DNA of 64,000 nucleotides from Dryocosmus kuriphilus (Eukaryota > Arthropoda > Insecta > Hymenoptera > Cynipidae): assembly GCA_038277395.1 (NCBI GenBank), contig CM076196.1, positions 81,471,786 through 81,535,785 of the forward strand, given 5' to 3'. The translations under genes and the position numbers were made by a program. A model generated the notes under the pieces. That model had not been told where the DNA came from. It made no database searches and saw only the letters and a program-made list of their open reading frames with translations. Every line of letters begins with the position of its first letter. Position 1 is the first letter of the stretch. This document shows positions 8,236-20,600 of the stretch, piece after piece.

Positions 8236-11200
8236 TTGTTTAATAGTGTTGAAGCGCATTATTTGGCGGCGCTTTTTTTACTTGGATCTAATTATATATA
8301 ATTTATTTTAATAAACAATTTAATATAAATTTAATTTAAATTAAAATATACTTTGAAATATAATTCAAGTAACTTATTTGTCATTGTCTCTTATTTTTCT
8401 TTCACGTTCATATTAAACATTACATTCGGAGTAGGGAAAAGATTCGTAAATTTAAAAAAATTTAATATCCATCATCTGCTATTAAGTATAAGTGCAAATT
8501 AATATTACATGTCTTATTTCATTACAGTTGCAGTTGCACAATTTACATATATTTTACATTTATTTAATTTATGCTTACCTTTCGTGAATTGTATTTTAAT
8601 TAATAATTTGCAAATATTCATAGGCACCGACTACTAAAACAAGATAGCTTTCGAAAACGCGCATTTTCAAATCATTTGTAGGGAGAAATGATAATATCGA
8701 GCGTGAACTGGGAGAATTCTTAGTGAGCCCGCGCTTTAACCAACATTTCACACAATATTATCTCACGGAATATATTTCGTTAATAAAATCAAGAATTAGT
8801 CAATCATTAAATATAAATGACCAAAACGCCCTTCTAAATATTCTGCTACTAATATTCGCTCATTATGCAAGAGATTCTGACCAAATCAGAAAATTATGAT
8901 TCCTCCATGTCCCCTGACGACAGAGGGGCACACTCGATTAAGTTTGGTGAAAATTGGATACATTGAAACCATAGCTGATGCCAGCGAGGTATCTCATCAG
9001 CGAATTCGTTTCAACGATTCGCCTTTTCCCTCATCGGATATACGGTGAATAATTTTCATGTCCCTTGACGTATTCGGGTGCGAAATCGATTTTCGTAATT
9101 CATCATTTGTATGCGGCTTGATGGAGAACTGGCTGGCTTTGGCGCTTTTCTTCCTTCCTCCAAGATATGTGGTGCAGCTTTGACATACTTTTTCCCTCGA
9201 GGACTTCTTGCAAAATGTTGACAACAAAAAAGTATTTAATTTCATTAACTGAGCTGAAAGGAGTCACGCCATGAAAATTCCGACCTGAGGGACTACTAAA
9301 TAAACCTCCACGATATTTCAAGCCGAGAGCATCCGGCAAAGTAGGTCCGTTTAGAGCAGATGACCATCCCAGGATAGGCAACCTAAACGACCTACATCAT
9401 CGCCTTCCACCGTAGTAATTTATACGCAAAGGGATGAACCACCGCAATTCTAAACCGTCCGTTTCACGTTTTATAAAGTCCCTTTGCTTATTCACGAGAC
9501 CTGAATTCCCTAAATCTTTCGTGAATTACATTCACTTACTGACATTTAAATTAATAGCACCCACAGAGTGACCACTTAATACTTGAAAAAAAATTCCTAA
9601 TTATTTCTAAATTTTTTCTGGGTGAAAAGAAAATTTGGTCAGAGTATATAATACGTAAAAAGTTCTATAATAACCCTTATTTCAAAATTTGTTTCCCAGT
9701 TTTTAAAAGTTGAACCATTCAAATTAAAGACTTCCAAATTTAAGGATTAGCAACTAATAAAAATTTATAAATTTAAGAGTTATAGTCTAAAGGATGAAGG
9801 CTTGAAAGCCTTCAAAACTCTGACATTTTTTCAAATGACGTAGTTTTGTATTGTAAATTTTTATGTTTCGTATCATTTCAATTTGAAAGCCTTCTTTTAA
9901 ACTACCAAATAAGAAAGAAATTCACTTCTACTTTTCATTATTTTCATTCTCTGAAAATTAACCATCATTACCCTGCTTTTCTGCAAGTAACAACCCTGCG
10001 CTTGGAAATACGTATGAAAATTTTACCATCAAAAATTATTTTTATTGCTCAGTTCCAATAATTCAGTTTCAAACTTCAAAAATCATAAAACTTACATGAC
10101 AATTTGTTTCAGAAAATTTTATTTTGTCTGTCGCTTTTTATGCATTACTTCTGGGAGCAATAAAAAAAAAGTATAAAAGGATAAAAAGTTCTTTTGAGAG
10201 TGTAAAAGAGCTGTTTGGTAACATAGTATAGAAAAGTGTTTTCTTTTTCGTGACCTTTAAAATGTCTAAATCCAAATTCAGGACGATTTCTCCGTCATCT
10301 CGAGTCCGCCAGCTCTCGCCGCTCAATTTGTATGTTAATTCGCGAGTGTTTATCGGGCAGCAGTTCGCTTAATAATGTCATGTTTATTCAGCGATGATAT
10401 CGCTTGGAGCAGTGAAGCATGCGACATATTCGAAATCGGTGTCAGCGGCAACTCACCCTCTTTTCGTATATAAAAAGAATACTAATCGTGTTTTTCCACC
10501 ACTTCGTTCAGCGCGTCACCCGGTAATCGCAAGAGGATCATGCGATGCTAGTGCGGAGTAGCGTGGACGTTAAAGAGGCATACGTCAAATAACCCCTTAT
10601 TATACTAATCATTATCATCTTGATCATCTATAATTTCGAAATTAAATATACTTCACAGATTATGCTTATCTTTTTTATGAAATATCTAATTAAAATACTT
10701 GAATTGATACAACAAATCAAATATTAATAAACTGTAAAAATGATGGTTTAAAGTGATTAGAACTTTAAATTGGTTTGCCTTTAGTTCATAAAAATTTGTA
10801 TGGATTAAACGTTAGTTTAGATTTTAATACCTTATTGTGTCTTTTGAATTTAAGCGAATTTTACTGAAATTAATACCAATCATTTTAGGGTGTAAACATT
10901 TCAATAATTTTTTTTATTACAGAGTAATATACTCATATATTAATGTTCCAATGACGATCCTTAGAAAGTTTTGTTCATAAAAATATAAATCCTAAAGGCA
11001 GAATTTAAAAGAAAATTTTATATACTCTGGGTAAAGAAAAAGGTGCTACATTCCATGAGAGTAGTTACTTATCACTTAGGTAATAGTAAAAAATATTGAA
11101 TCCCAATAAGATTCAAAATAAATTCCCACTATGGTAACAAGTATGAGACAAATCAGTACTAAAATACCAAATTTTCTTAACATTGTGTACAATTTTAGAT

Positions 11201-11259
11201 AGGGACACAAGTACTAGATAAGTTCTATTTTATTTTTTTGTTTTACAATTGATCACAGG
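8236..11259. other. Non-coding AT-rich interval
   Basis: I see no supported gene. Open frames of 60-92 codons on both strands (for example 8997-9381, minus) overlap one another and have no recognisable motif. A TATATAAA-like box lies near 10467 in a locally less AT-rich stretch (10310-10560). It could be a promoter, but nothing downstream confirms this. Confidence 0.4.
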
Positions 11260-11645
11260 TTCAAAATTTGTTGGAATGGAATGGAAGATTCTAATGTGTC
11301 CCCTGAGGGTTTAAATTGTTTTTTGTATTTCTCCACTATTCCTTTGCACACCCCCCACACACATACTTTGATGGGGGGAGGGGGGACCTACAGTTTAAGG
11401 TGGGTTCTTAACCACCAAGAACAACGGCTTAAAGTACTTAGATAACCTTTTTCTCTAGAGGTACTGGCGCCACGATATACCGGAGATGAGCAAATTCCTT
11501 GCTAGGCAAGTGTTCACCGCTTGTGCCGTCGAGGTTCTTCCAGAGTGCGAAGCGGGAATCGAACCCGCAAAGCCGAAGGAGTGGGTTCTAGAGGCCTACA
11601 CGCCTTAGCCCCCACGACCATCATCCCACTCTTTCAAAATTTGTT
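11260..11645 (-). mobile_element. tRNA-derived SINE, full copy with 13-bp TSD
   Basis: The target duplication TTCAAAATTTGTT is at 11260-11272 and 11633-11645. Between them, on the minus strand, a tRNA-like head (GGTCGTGGGGGCTAAGGCG box A region, then GGTTCGATTCC box B at 11555-11565) is followed by a ~260-base unrelated body. The same element, in the opposite orientation, is at 41108-41466. The box B and serine/leucine-like head suggest a class II tRNA ancestor. It is not a functional tRNA because the cloverleaf is degenerate and fused to the body. Confidence 0.9.
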
Positions 11646-12060
11646 AAATATTCTGTAAATTCTTAAATTCAATTAATATTTCTTTACCATTGTGGAAAGT
11701 TTTAAAATATTTTGATGTTTTTCGGAATTTTTTTGACATTTCTATAATATTTTTTTTGTTTTACAATACTCTGTAGAGTCTAAAATATTTTTGACTTTTC
11801 TATAATTATCTGGAATTTTTTGGAATGTTCTAGACCGTTTTAGTATAGAAGAATACTACAATTTTTTACCAATCTTGAATCTTCTGGGAAGGTTCAAAAT
11901 ATTAGAATGTTCGAAAATTTTGTCGATTATTCTGAAAATTCTAAAATGTAGGTATTTGATATTTCTATAACATTCTAGAATATTTTTGAATGTTCAGGAG
12001 TGTTCCGCAATGTGCTTGTAATTTCTAGAATATTCTTTCATTTTTAAAACACATCCTGTT
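11646..12060. repeat. Degenerate TTCTAGAATATT-type repeat
   Basis: Short AT-rich words related to TTCTAGAATATT and GAATGTTC recur about every 20-60 bases (for example near 11826, 11910, 11980 and 12030). The nGAAnnTTCn pattern resembles heat-shock elements, but spacing is irregular. A decayed simple-sequence origin is more likely. Confidence 0.4.
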
Positions 12061-12720
12061 TCATCAGTAACTTTTGGGACAAATGCAGTAGAAAAGTACG
12101 AAAACATTTTAAAATACGTCATGTTTTAGAATTACTTTTTTAGCACGAAAGTTCCACATTATTATGTTCAAAATCTCCATAAATGCTCTCAGAAATTATT
12201 TGTATATTCCAAAAAAGGCCTGCGGAAATATGACTAAGTACTAAAAAAGGTCACAATTGGTCCTGTTTCAACAAGATTTTTTTGGGACATCAATTCTGCT
12301 GAAACATGACATATTCTAAACTTTTTTGTTACTTTATTTCTATTTCAGAAGTATATTTTTAAGAAATAAGTCCTATGAGCACTTGTAAAATTTTAAAAAT
12401 TGCTAATTTTCGAGTACTTTTTCCCCAAAGATTGTGCACAATTAGTAGCACATATTTTGAACATTTTTCGTACTGCACTCATACTTCATTAGGATCTTTT
12501 AGGAACACAAATCTGACGAGAACTTGTGTTTACTTTGAAAAAATATAGTGGGACTTTTGTAGTACTTCTGTTCCAAAAAAATTCTTCATCCTTAGGAGTA
12601 TTTTCCTATGAGTGCTTTTAAATAAAATTTAATGAAAATAGGATGGAACTTTTAAAATAATTTTGTCCCTATTTAGGCTAGTCTAAATAGGTCAAAATAC
12701 TTTCGAGATATTTCCTTACA
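12060..12720. repeat. Degenerate dispersed satellite, first block
   Basis: Contains ATTTGTATATTCCAAAAAAG, CCTGCGGAAATATGACTAAG and TATGAGCACTTGTAAAATTT. Close relatives of all three occur at 20600-21620, so both blocks come from one repeat family. Units appear 150-330 bp long and much diverged. No coding is seen. Confidence 0.5.
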
Positions 12721-15700
12721 TAAAAGCGTTTCAAAAATTAATAACGTTACGTTTCCGGTATTCTAGAACAGTATACGTTGGCGTGATTTTGACGGACGGT
12801 TGGTTAGTAACAAAAGTGAACCTGGGCGTATTCAACGACTAGTAACCGCGGTCCAGTGCAGCATCCGAGAGGGTTGGGCGAATAGATGAAGCCTGTAGGT
12901 TGCCTTGGCGCAGAACCCCAATGCGGCAGTCGGGTAATTCTACTCGCTCGAGTACCTACCACCCTCATCTATGTAGCAAGCATTGCGCAAGGGGATGCTG
13001 CTTTGATAGCCAGCGGGAAAGTAGATTGGTAGGTTCGATGCGCCAGATAGAGTTCATTGGCTTCCTCATCTGAGGAAGATTTACGTTCAAACGTAAAAAG
13101 GGATCGATCAAGAGCGAGTCCTTAAATTGTTTGCGTGAATCGCAAAACTCGCGAAGAATCGCACTCTTCGATTTCCAATGCTTATCAACGACCTGGCGCC
13201 TCTAGTGCCATGTTGATCAATTCCCTGCGTATACGATGATTGAAAAAAGAGCGAGTTTCAGTAAAAAAGAATCGATTTGTCATTCTATTCCTACTGCTTT
13301 CTAAAGAATAATCCTTCTTGTTTATCAGCACAAGGCTTGACAAGAGTTTCCAGTGAAACTAAATAATTTTATAAAGTTGAATCAAAGTGGATTCGTTAGT
13401 GAATGTATAAAGGCGTTTCAGCGAAAACACTTTATTGAGTGCCAATACCTCTAGTGTGATAAGAGTGATGTTTCACTCTGAAGAATGTGCAAAGAATTGG
13501 ATGAGTATTGTGGCAGAGGATCTCGACCTCTATCGACGCTCGATATATGATTTGACACTAACGAGCGATTGTAATGAGACGCTGACTCAACTCTCTAACA
13601 AAACCGAATTGTTCAGACTCAGTGTTTTTCAAACTTTACAACCATTTCCGAGAACTTACTTCAAAACTACTGAGCTCTTCTGTCCACTTTTTTTAGTAAA
13701 TAGAAAACAGATCCGCTTTTTGTCGAGATTGTTACTGTTACCTAATGCGAGCATGTTGAAAAAAGTTTAATGTTGTTAAACTGATACGCTAGGATGGTTG
13801 GTCGCTTCGCAATCGATTTCAATTCCACACACCGAGTCGAGCAGTTTCCCAGCCAAATTCCTCCTGAAAGCCGACGGAGATTTCAATAGGAAGTTATGTG
13901 AATGTCGACGCGAGATGCAAGAGCCGTCACTGAGAATCGAAATGGTGGCATATAAAGACCATTGTCGAAAATGCCTAGTACTCTCGTGTCAGTTGACTGC
14001 CGCCATTTGAATTCTAGAGACGATAAATTTTAATGCCTGTGGGTAAGAGCTACAACCCACGTTTCGCAATTAGAACCCCCTAGTAAGCTCCTCTTCTCGT
14101 GTTACCTTCACCACACAATTCACCCTTACTGTCAGTTTTCGGTCATTTGTAAATCTCAAAAAATACCACATCATTGTCATAATCTCCTTTAATGTACATT
14201 TTAAGACACCTCCATCATAAATGCGACTGTAGCGCCTCCAAACGATCCGTAAAACAGTATTTCTCAGCCTAGGCGACTTACTTAGTGTCCTAGTCTTATA
14301 AAGTGGTGGACGTACTGTGATCTGATTGGCAAGCGAACAGTTGTAGCCACATTTTGAGATCCTGAGCTGTTCACGTTATTACCGCACTGTCAGGCGTCTA
14401 AAATAACACTTATCACGGAGTTGTGATAAAAAGTATTGTATGAGACATGGTTCCTGAGCATCACTTTGCTTTTTGTGAAGTTGGAGTTCGAGCCGGAGTC
14501 AAGGGAAACCGAAGCTATAATTCTTGTACACCACAACATCCGACTCGAAGGACCAAAAATACTAAGTGGATATTTTAACACTAATCTAATAATAGATATA
14601 ATACTTGGAAATAGTAAATCAATGATGTGGATAATATCCGAAATTTTCGAGATGGTGGAGAATATTTAGCATTAATATAACCTTACATGAAGGAAGGATT
14701 AGTTTGCGTAATAAAGCCGTATTAAGTGAGTTAATATAAACCAAGTGTACACGCTTGATACTAGAGTGTAGCGGTGGATCGGAGGAAGGATGTAGATGTA
14801 CCAACCAAGATGTTACTGGAACGAAATCAAGCTCATCTTCGACGTTCCCGCGCCACCAGCGTCCTCTACCATCCTCGTACCGCGACACAGCATGAGCAAG
14901 GATGTTTCGAAACTGCTGACGGTTTAACCCCTATCCCCATCCCCTAAAACCTCCTCCTTTCGTCTACCAGTTTCCAAGTAACTAGCAGTGTCTATAATGG
15001 CCCACCTCCACAAAATGACGCCATTCAAAACCCATTCGCTTTCTCGATGCTAATGGGATTCAAGTATTAGATGAAAGATGGTACTTAAGATTCTAATTCG
15101 AAACTATTATATCCAATAATCAAGGTGCCTAGTTTATAGCTTAATTTTGAGCTATCATTGGTTCTAGTATTCTCCAAGATCAATTTAAGTAGTTTAAATT
15201 TGCAGAATTTTTTGAGAAATACATGTAAGTTTAGAATATCTTTCCTTGAGTGGCATTTCGACCCATAGATATAGTTCGTAAGAAATTAAAACGAAGCGAG
15301 GAATATTTAATTTTCTTACCCCTCTAAACTACAAACTCAAATCTTAAGTCTAGAAACGAAGATATTTTGAATATTTTCTAATTTTACAGAACTGTCCAGA
15401 AAAAAAAGTTTTTTTATTTGTGAGTTTATTGTTCAATGCTTTCATTTTTATGTATGCGTTTTAATTCTTTTTGAACATTTTTGTGCACAGAACCAGTTGT
15501 CATATAAACAGTTTTTTCATTAAAACGCTATCGAAACTGCGAATTTTTGTACCTAGAACCACCCCTAGAATTTTAAAAATCGAGTATTATTCTGCTGCTC
15601 TTTCATGAAATGGAAAGTTTTTAAGGGGACAACTTAAGAAATCTTTTTAGGTAACATTCCGCATGACATGAAGGGCTATACAAAGTCGTGACTGTCCTAC

Positions 15701-16282
15701 TACGCCCTTATTTAAAATATATAAACATTGATTAACATTTTTTTAAGTGAAAATTGTTTAAAATAATTTTTATTTTTGTATGTTTCAGGTAAGTGAAGCT
15801 GATTATTATTTAAGAGGATGATAAAATAATATACAAGGCGATTGGTAATGTATATATTTTAGTCCAATTTGGTCGTTCTTTTTTATTGTTATTGATACGG
15901 TTCTGCTTCAAAGAAAAAAATGTTAATTTTTGAGAGTGTTGGGCAAAATATTACAAAATCAAGAACATAAATTCTTCAACAGTTTCTTCGTGCTACTATT
16001 TTGTAATTTTTTAAATGCCTATTTCTGAAAATAATTCCTAAAGAATCGAATTTATGAAATATTTATGAAAAAATTACAAAAGTTTGAGAAACTGCCAGAA
16101 CCGTACACATTCTTTTAGAAATATTTTATAGAATTCTTCATAAAGTCTTAGCAAAATTGAGTTCTTAAAAATAGGTTGTTTTTTCTCAATTTAAACAATT
16201 ATAATTTGAATGATGCCATTTCAAAAAACACAAACGGCATTTTGATAATTTTTCAGGAGAGACAGAAATCGTTTCCGAAAAT
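12721..16282. other. Non-coding interval, partly GC-richer
   Basis: The stretch 12760-13230 is less AT-rich than its surroundings. Open frames at 13435-13770 and 13798-14010 (plus) begin at non-ATG or weak positions and show no domain. The region 14040-15360 is mixed. From 15380 to 16282 it is AT-rich with no feature I can support. A conserved non-coding RNA or distal exon cannot be excluded. Confidence 0.35.
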
Positions 16283-16635
16283 TGAATTTTCAGTTTAAAG
16301 AAGAAAGCAAAAATACGTCCATGCTGAATTGAGGTGTAAAAAGTTTGATTGGAAAACATTATTAGGCTCAGAGGAAATGAAGGAGAAGATTTCTATCAGC
16401 TTTAAGCGCAAGTTATCTCAACTTTGGACGGTGATTAAAAATCCAATTTTCAATTAAAAGAAATAATTAATTTCTGGCTCTTGAGTTGCTGAGTCGGAAG
16501 AAAAAAAAGTTTGATCGGAAAACGGCATTAAGTTCCGGAAAAATGGATGGAAGTTTCTTTTTTCGCTCTAATATAAGTGCAAGTTTTCTCTACTTTAGAC
16601 GGTGACTTAAAGTTTTATGTTCAATTAAAAGAAGC
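16283..16635 (+). repeat. Degenerate tandem repeat, ~165 bp, about 2 units
   Basis: The anchor CAGTTTAAAG (16291) recurs as CAATTAAAAG at 16451 and 16622. Between them AAAAAGTTTGATTGGAAAAC and AAAAAGTTTGATCGGAAAAC, and TTTGGACGGTGA and TTTAGACGGTGA, occupy matching places. The period is 160-171 bases, with about 70% identity by eye. No coding frame spans it. Confidence 0.6.
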
Positions 16636-18729
16636 AAGAGAAAAATAGATTTGTAGCTTTTAGGTTTCAAAAAAACTGCAGGAAGTTATCCAAAAACTTA
16701 CAAACAGCTACAAACATTTTATAAAATTACAAGAAGCCTGAAAAACGAAATTATAAAAAATAAATTTTTGTCATAATATGTTTTTGAATTTATCTGATTT
16801 TTGTTAGCCGACAATCTCATTTTCACAAAAAAAAGGTGTTTTTCTAAATTTTTTATTTATATAGGGCTGAAGACTTGTATCAATTTTCTGTTATTTTATT
16901 TTTGAAATATTTTCTTGCAAGAATACATCGAAAGCCTTTCTGACACAAAAGTTTCTACTTCTTGTATTTTTGTTATTTGCTATTCTAAGCTCCAGCCCAC
17001 TGTAGCCTTATTATTCATCCACCAATCATTAAGAAATTATCTTGTTTTTGAATTTTGAAAAAATTGTGAAAGTAGTTTATTAAATTGTTTGTTTCCGGCA
17101 CCTTTGTCTATACAAGTGACGAATCCCGTGATCCATGGGCGGCTGATTTTATCCATTACTCGGAATAAATCTGTTCCCTGATGCAAATGCGAATGGAAGT
17201 GGTTTACGTAGGACGTACAGCTTTGAACTTACTAGAATCGTAAAGCTCTCCTGAGAGTGACTTCAGAATTAACGAGCGGGTCAACGACAGAGCTCGAAGT
17301 TTACTCTGGATAACGAAACGAGATTTCGTCTCCTGAAAGAATCTTTACTAGTTTCGTTGCTTATTTGCATTCTCCATAGCTTCCTCTAAAAACAACTATA
17401 ATCTCCATCAACTCAAACCAGTCGCAGTAAACCCCGGGGTATCAAACTGTTGCATATCAAAGTGATCCACTATGAGAATCAAAAAATTAATTTCTGTTGT
17501 ACAATTTCGTTCATGTCTATCGAGTGGTAGTTGTTATACTTTTTATTGAAAGCCTTAGGATAGCATATTGAAGCTTCAACATTTGAACTTCAAAAAAATT
17601 CGAAGTTGGCAGAAAATGTAGGAAACATCTTCGAATGCTTGCAGACTTCATTGTGCATGTAGAATGGCATGACTTCGCCGTGGCATCGCAACTGCTGCTC
17701 GACAGTTGCAACAGATGAAAGTTCAGAGAGGTAATTAATCTCGAAAATCGGATCATTTTGATGCGCTATTTGCGGGTCGAACAAAAAATCCGAAATCCGT
17801 ATTAAAGCGTTATATGTCATTTTGATCCAATTTCAGGATCAAATTGATCAACTGGGATTTATTGTGATAAAATCAAAATCATAATTATAATAACAGTCGC
17901 CTCCACAGTTCCTTTACAGGAAATAATCTTCATTGGAATACAAAAAACTATTTTTGGAACGTACCAGCATTACCTCGGATGTACCATCTTTACCCAGCTT
18001 ACATTATTACCATTTTTATTTAATTAAGCGTCGTTAAGTGATACCTGAGGATTTTAGGCAAGTGATGTAGAATTTGGAAGAGCCTTGCTTAACATGATTT
18101 ACCGTGATTATACTCCAGACTCAGGCAAGTCTGTGGGTGTCGAGTGAAATGAAATTGAATGGCAAACAGTATAGAATATACGCAGGGTGAGTAGAAATAC
18201 GCACCTAAGAAGGAAAATGCAAGTCGACTACCGTTAGAGAAACTATTAAGGGCTTTGGAATACGGGGGGTATGATTATTAAGTGAGAGCAGCAGTAGACG
18301 ATTACGCGGTACTTGCGATAATGGCTCCATGAATGGGCTTCATTAAGACCTAAGGTGGCCCCTTCTGCCTCGATCTTACAAGTTCCATACCGCGAACACT
18401 TTCACCTACCTCCCCCTTCTTCCCAAATTCATCCCCCGATCTCAGGCTTCCTAAATGTTTAAATGCTTTACGTTCTTGGCTTACAAGAGACCCTATCTTG
18501 CCTTGAAGCTAACAAGATTAGCACACTGCCTCGTGTAAACTTCTACACTCACCTTTCCAACTACACTTGGCACCCACTGCTAGCGAAATTCAACGAAAAT
18601 TAATTCCTATTAAGTTGTGTATAGAATATACGAGGAAAGTCTGCTTCATTGAACAGGAAGAAAAATTTCTACAAAATGTGATAAAAAGGAATTAAGTCTT
18701 TTTCAAAGTTTGGATAACAACCTCATATA
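16636..18729. other. Non-coding interval
   Basis: AT-rich to 17100, then mixed composition. Two overlapping minus-strand frames at 17517-17820 have no recognisable motif and no splice context that I trust. I see nothing else up to the Tc1-like element. Confidence 0.35.
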
Positions 18730-19930
18730 CAGTCTGTTCCACAAGAAAGAATACGCGTTTTCTCGGAAAGTTTTAAAGAAAACTTTATTTTTCTTTTATG
18801 GCATGAAAAAACGCTTTAAAAATTAGGGAGAACTTACCTTAATAAATGGTCCAATCGCCATTATTCTCGATAATGGCCTGGCATCTTCTGGGCATGCTCT
18901 CGACTAATTTTTCAGCATATTCTAAAGATAGAGAGCGCCACACCTCTCTAATTCGTCAAAAGAGCTGCTTGAGGGTGACTACACGCCTTCCTGCAAGTTT
19001 TCTTTTAACGACACTCCACACATTTTCAATCGGATTGACATCAGGAGATTGTGAAGGCCAGGCCAAGGTGACGACGCCATTTTCAGCTTTCCAGTTCTTG
19101 CAGAGGCGATTGCAATGTTTGGGATCGTTGTCCTCTTGAAGGATCCAAACCTCATTATTGGCTCCAAACATCTTTTCTGCAGACCTCAGAAGACCATGCT
19201 TGTAGATTTTGACCATTTTTTCCGCGTTCAGGTTCTCAGTGAACAGCTCTAAACAGCCAAAACCGCTCACCTTTGCCTGACCAGGCACGTTTTATTGGAA
19301 CCCATGCCCAAAAGGATGCTTCGTCGGAAAAAATCACATTTGACCAATCGCGATCATTATTTTCCATAGCCCATGACAGCCGTTTTTGCATGTGCACTTC
19401 TGAGAGCAGGGGTTTCTGCCTCGTGCTACGGTACTGCATGTTTGCCTCAGCTAATCTGCATCTTATGGTGTTTATACTAACGTCTAATCCCTTATCCGCT
19501 AGCTTAGCCGTGGCTTCGCGCAGCCGTAGAGTGGGGTTGCGCTTGAATAGTGCGATGATCCCCTTATCCTCCTTGCTGGACGTTGCTCGCGTTTTTTCTT
19601 TTCCTGGAAGATCGTCAACAGCTTTTGTGTCCCTATACCGCTCCACCCACTTTTGCACGAAGTACTTAGACTTTTTATGCACTTTAGCAGCAGCTGAGTA
19701 TGAAAGTTTTGGTCCGTGTGCATTGCTGCACAAAAACACAGCTTCGAACCGTTTAGCGTACACTGCACTCATTGCGCAAACTTGTTCACTATCCGACACT
19801 TCGAATGAGACTGAACCAAATCGGCAGTTCCGCTCTTGCCCTTGAAACGTACAGTAGGCCAAAAAAGAAACGAACAAAAATCTTTAAAACTTTTCGAGAA
19901 AACGCGTATTCTTTCTTGTGGAACAGACTG
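18730..19930 (-). mobile_element. Tc1-like DNA transposon (1,201 bp)
   Basis: The inverted ends start CAGTCTGTTCCACAAGAAAG and extend about 48 bp with one visible mismatch. They are flanked by TA at 18728-18729 and 19931-19932. The interior encodes one transposase on the minus strand, disabled by a frameshift and a stop. Its length and layout are typical of Tc1 elements. Well-kept ends and only two coding lesions point to a fairly recent copy. Confidence 0.95.
18839..19772 (-). pseudogene. Tc1-like transposase, frameshifted
   Basis: Starts at MSAVYAKRFEAV (ATG 19770-19772). The N-terminal half has two helix-turn-helix segments (SYSAAAKVHKKSKYFVQKWVE; TLRLREATAKLADKGLDVSINTIRCRL). The catalytic region has the first Asp in VIFSDEASF, the second in ILQEDNDPKH and the Glu in SPDVNPIENVW, a DD34E pattern as in Tc1. 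Between the first and second acids the frame shifts by one base around 19236-19288 (VPIKRAW continues as PGQAKVSGFG). Near the C-terminus an in-frame TGA follows LKQLF, and the reading then resumes as RIREVWRSLSLEYAEKLVESMPRRC... to TAA at 18839. It would not make a full enzyme as it stands. Confidence 0.93.
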
Positions 19931-20600
19931 TAAAGCAAAATTTTTTTATTTCGCGCCAGAATGACGCCATTATGTTACACATAGCCTCTAAAACTGGTCA
20001 CAATTCTGACGTGATCCCGGCGCGAAGTTTAAATTGAAAGAGTTTCTTCTACATTATTTGGAGAGATGGGGACACAAGTGAACCTTTTTCAGTGGTAATA
20101 TTGTAATAGGAGGGCAAAACGCGTGAAGGAGACAGAAAGGATCAAGTGTAGGAGTAGGCAGAAGTGCGGCAATTGCATATGGAACTAACTCCACACCAGC
20201 CTCCCGCGAGTACTTCAACGCCGCATCACTTATGCATCGCGCAGCCCCGCACTTACGAAGTGATCCCCTGAGATTCCGATGCCTTTAGTTCTATGTTGGA
20301 AGAACAGACGGTCTGAAGTTAAAACATATGCGCACCTGTTGAACCACTTCCGTGTTTTTTTCTTTAATCTTCAATTTTAGACATAATTTATAGCTCCAGA
20401 AACAATAATTTATTATCGTTATTGATTTTTTTACTATGAAGTGTTTATCACAATATTTTAACATTGGAAATAGAATTTGAAAGTTGGCTGAATTAGAAAA
20501 ATAAATAATTCTTACTTACGACCCGAGAAATAAAAAAGTTCCATTGGGATCCGCTTCTATTGCAAAAAAAAGTTTCAATCAATACTAAGGTATATTTAAA
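19931..20600. other. Non-coding interval
   Basis: Mixed-composition DNA without a credible open frame or repeat. AT-rich from about 20350. Confidence 0.35.

Noticed and set aside
11646..12060. A heat-shock enhancer
   Set aside because: GAA/TTC words are irregularly spaced and embedded in simple AT-rich sequence with no adjacent gene.
13435..13770. 111-codon plus-strand frame
   Set aside because: It begins at a non-ATG codon, has no recognisable domain and is isolated.
19273..19845. 190-codon plus-strand open frame
   Set aside because: It lies antisense to the Tc1-like transposase and has no motif of its own. It reflects the codon structure of the real gene.
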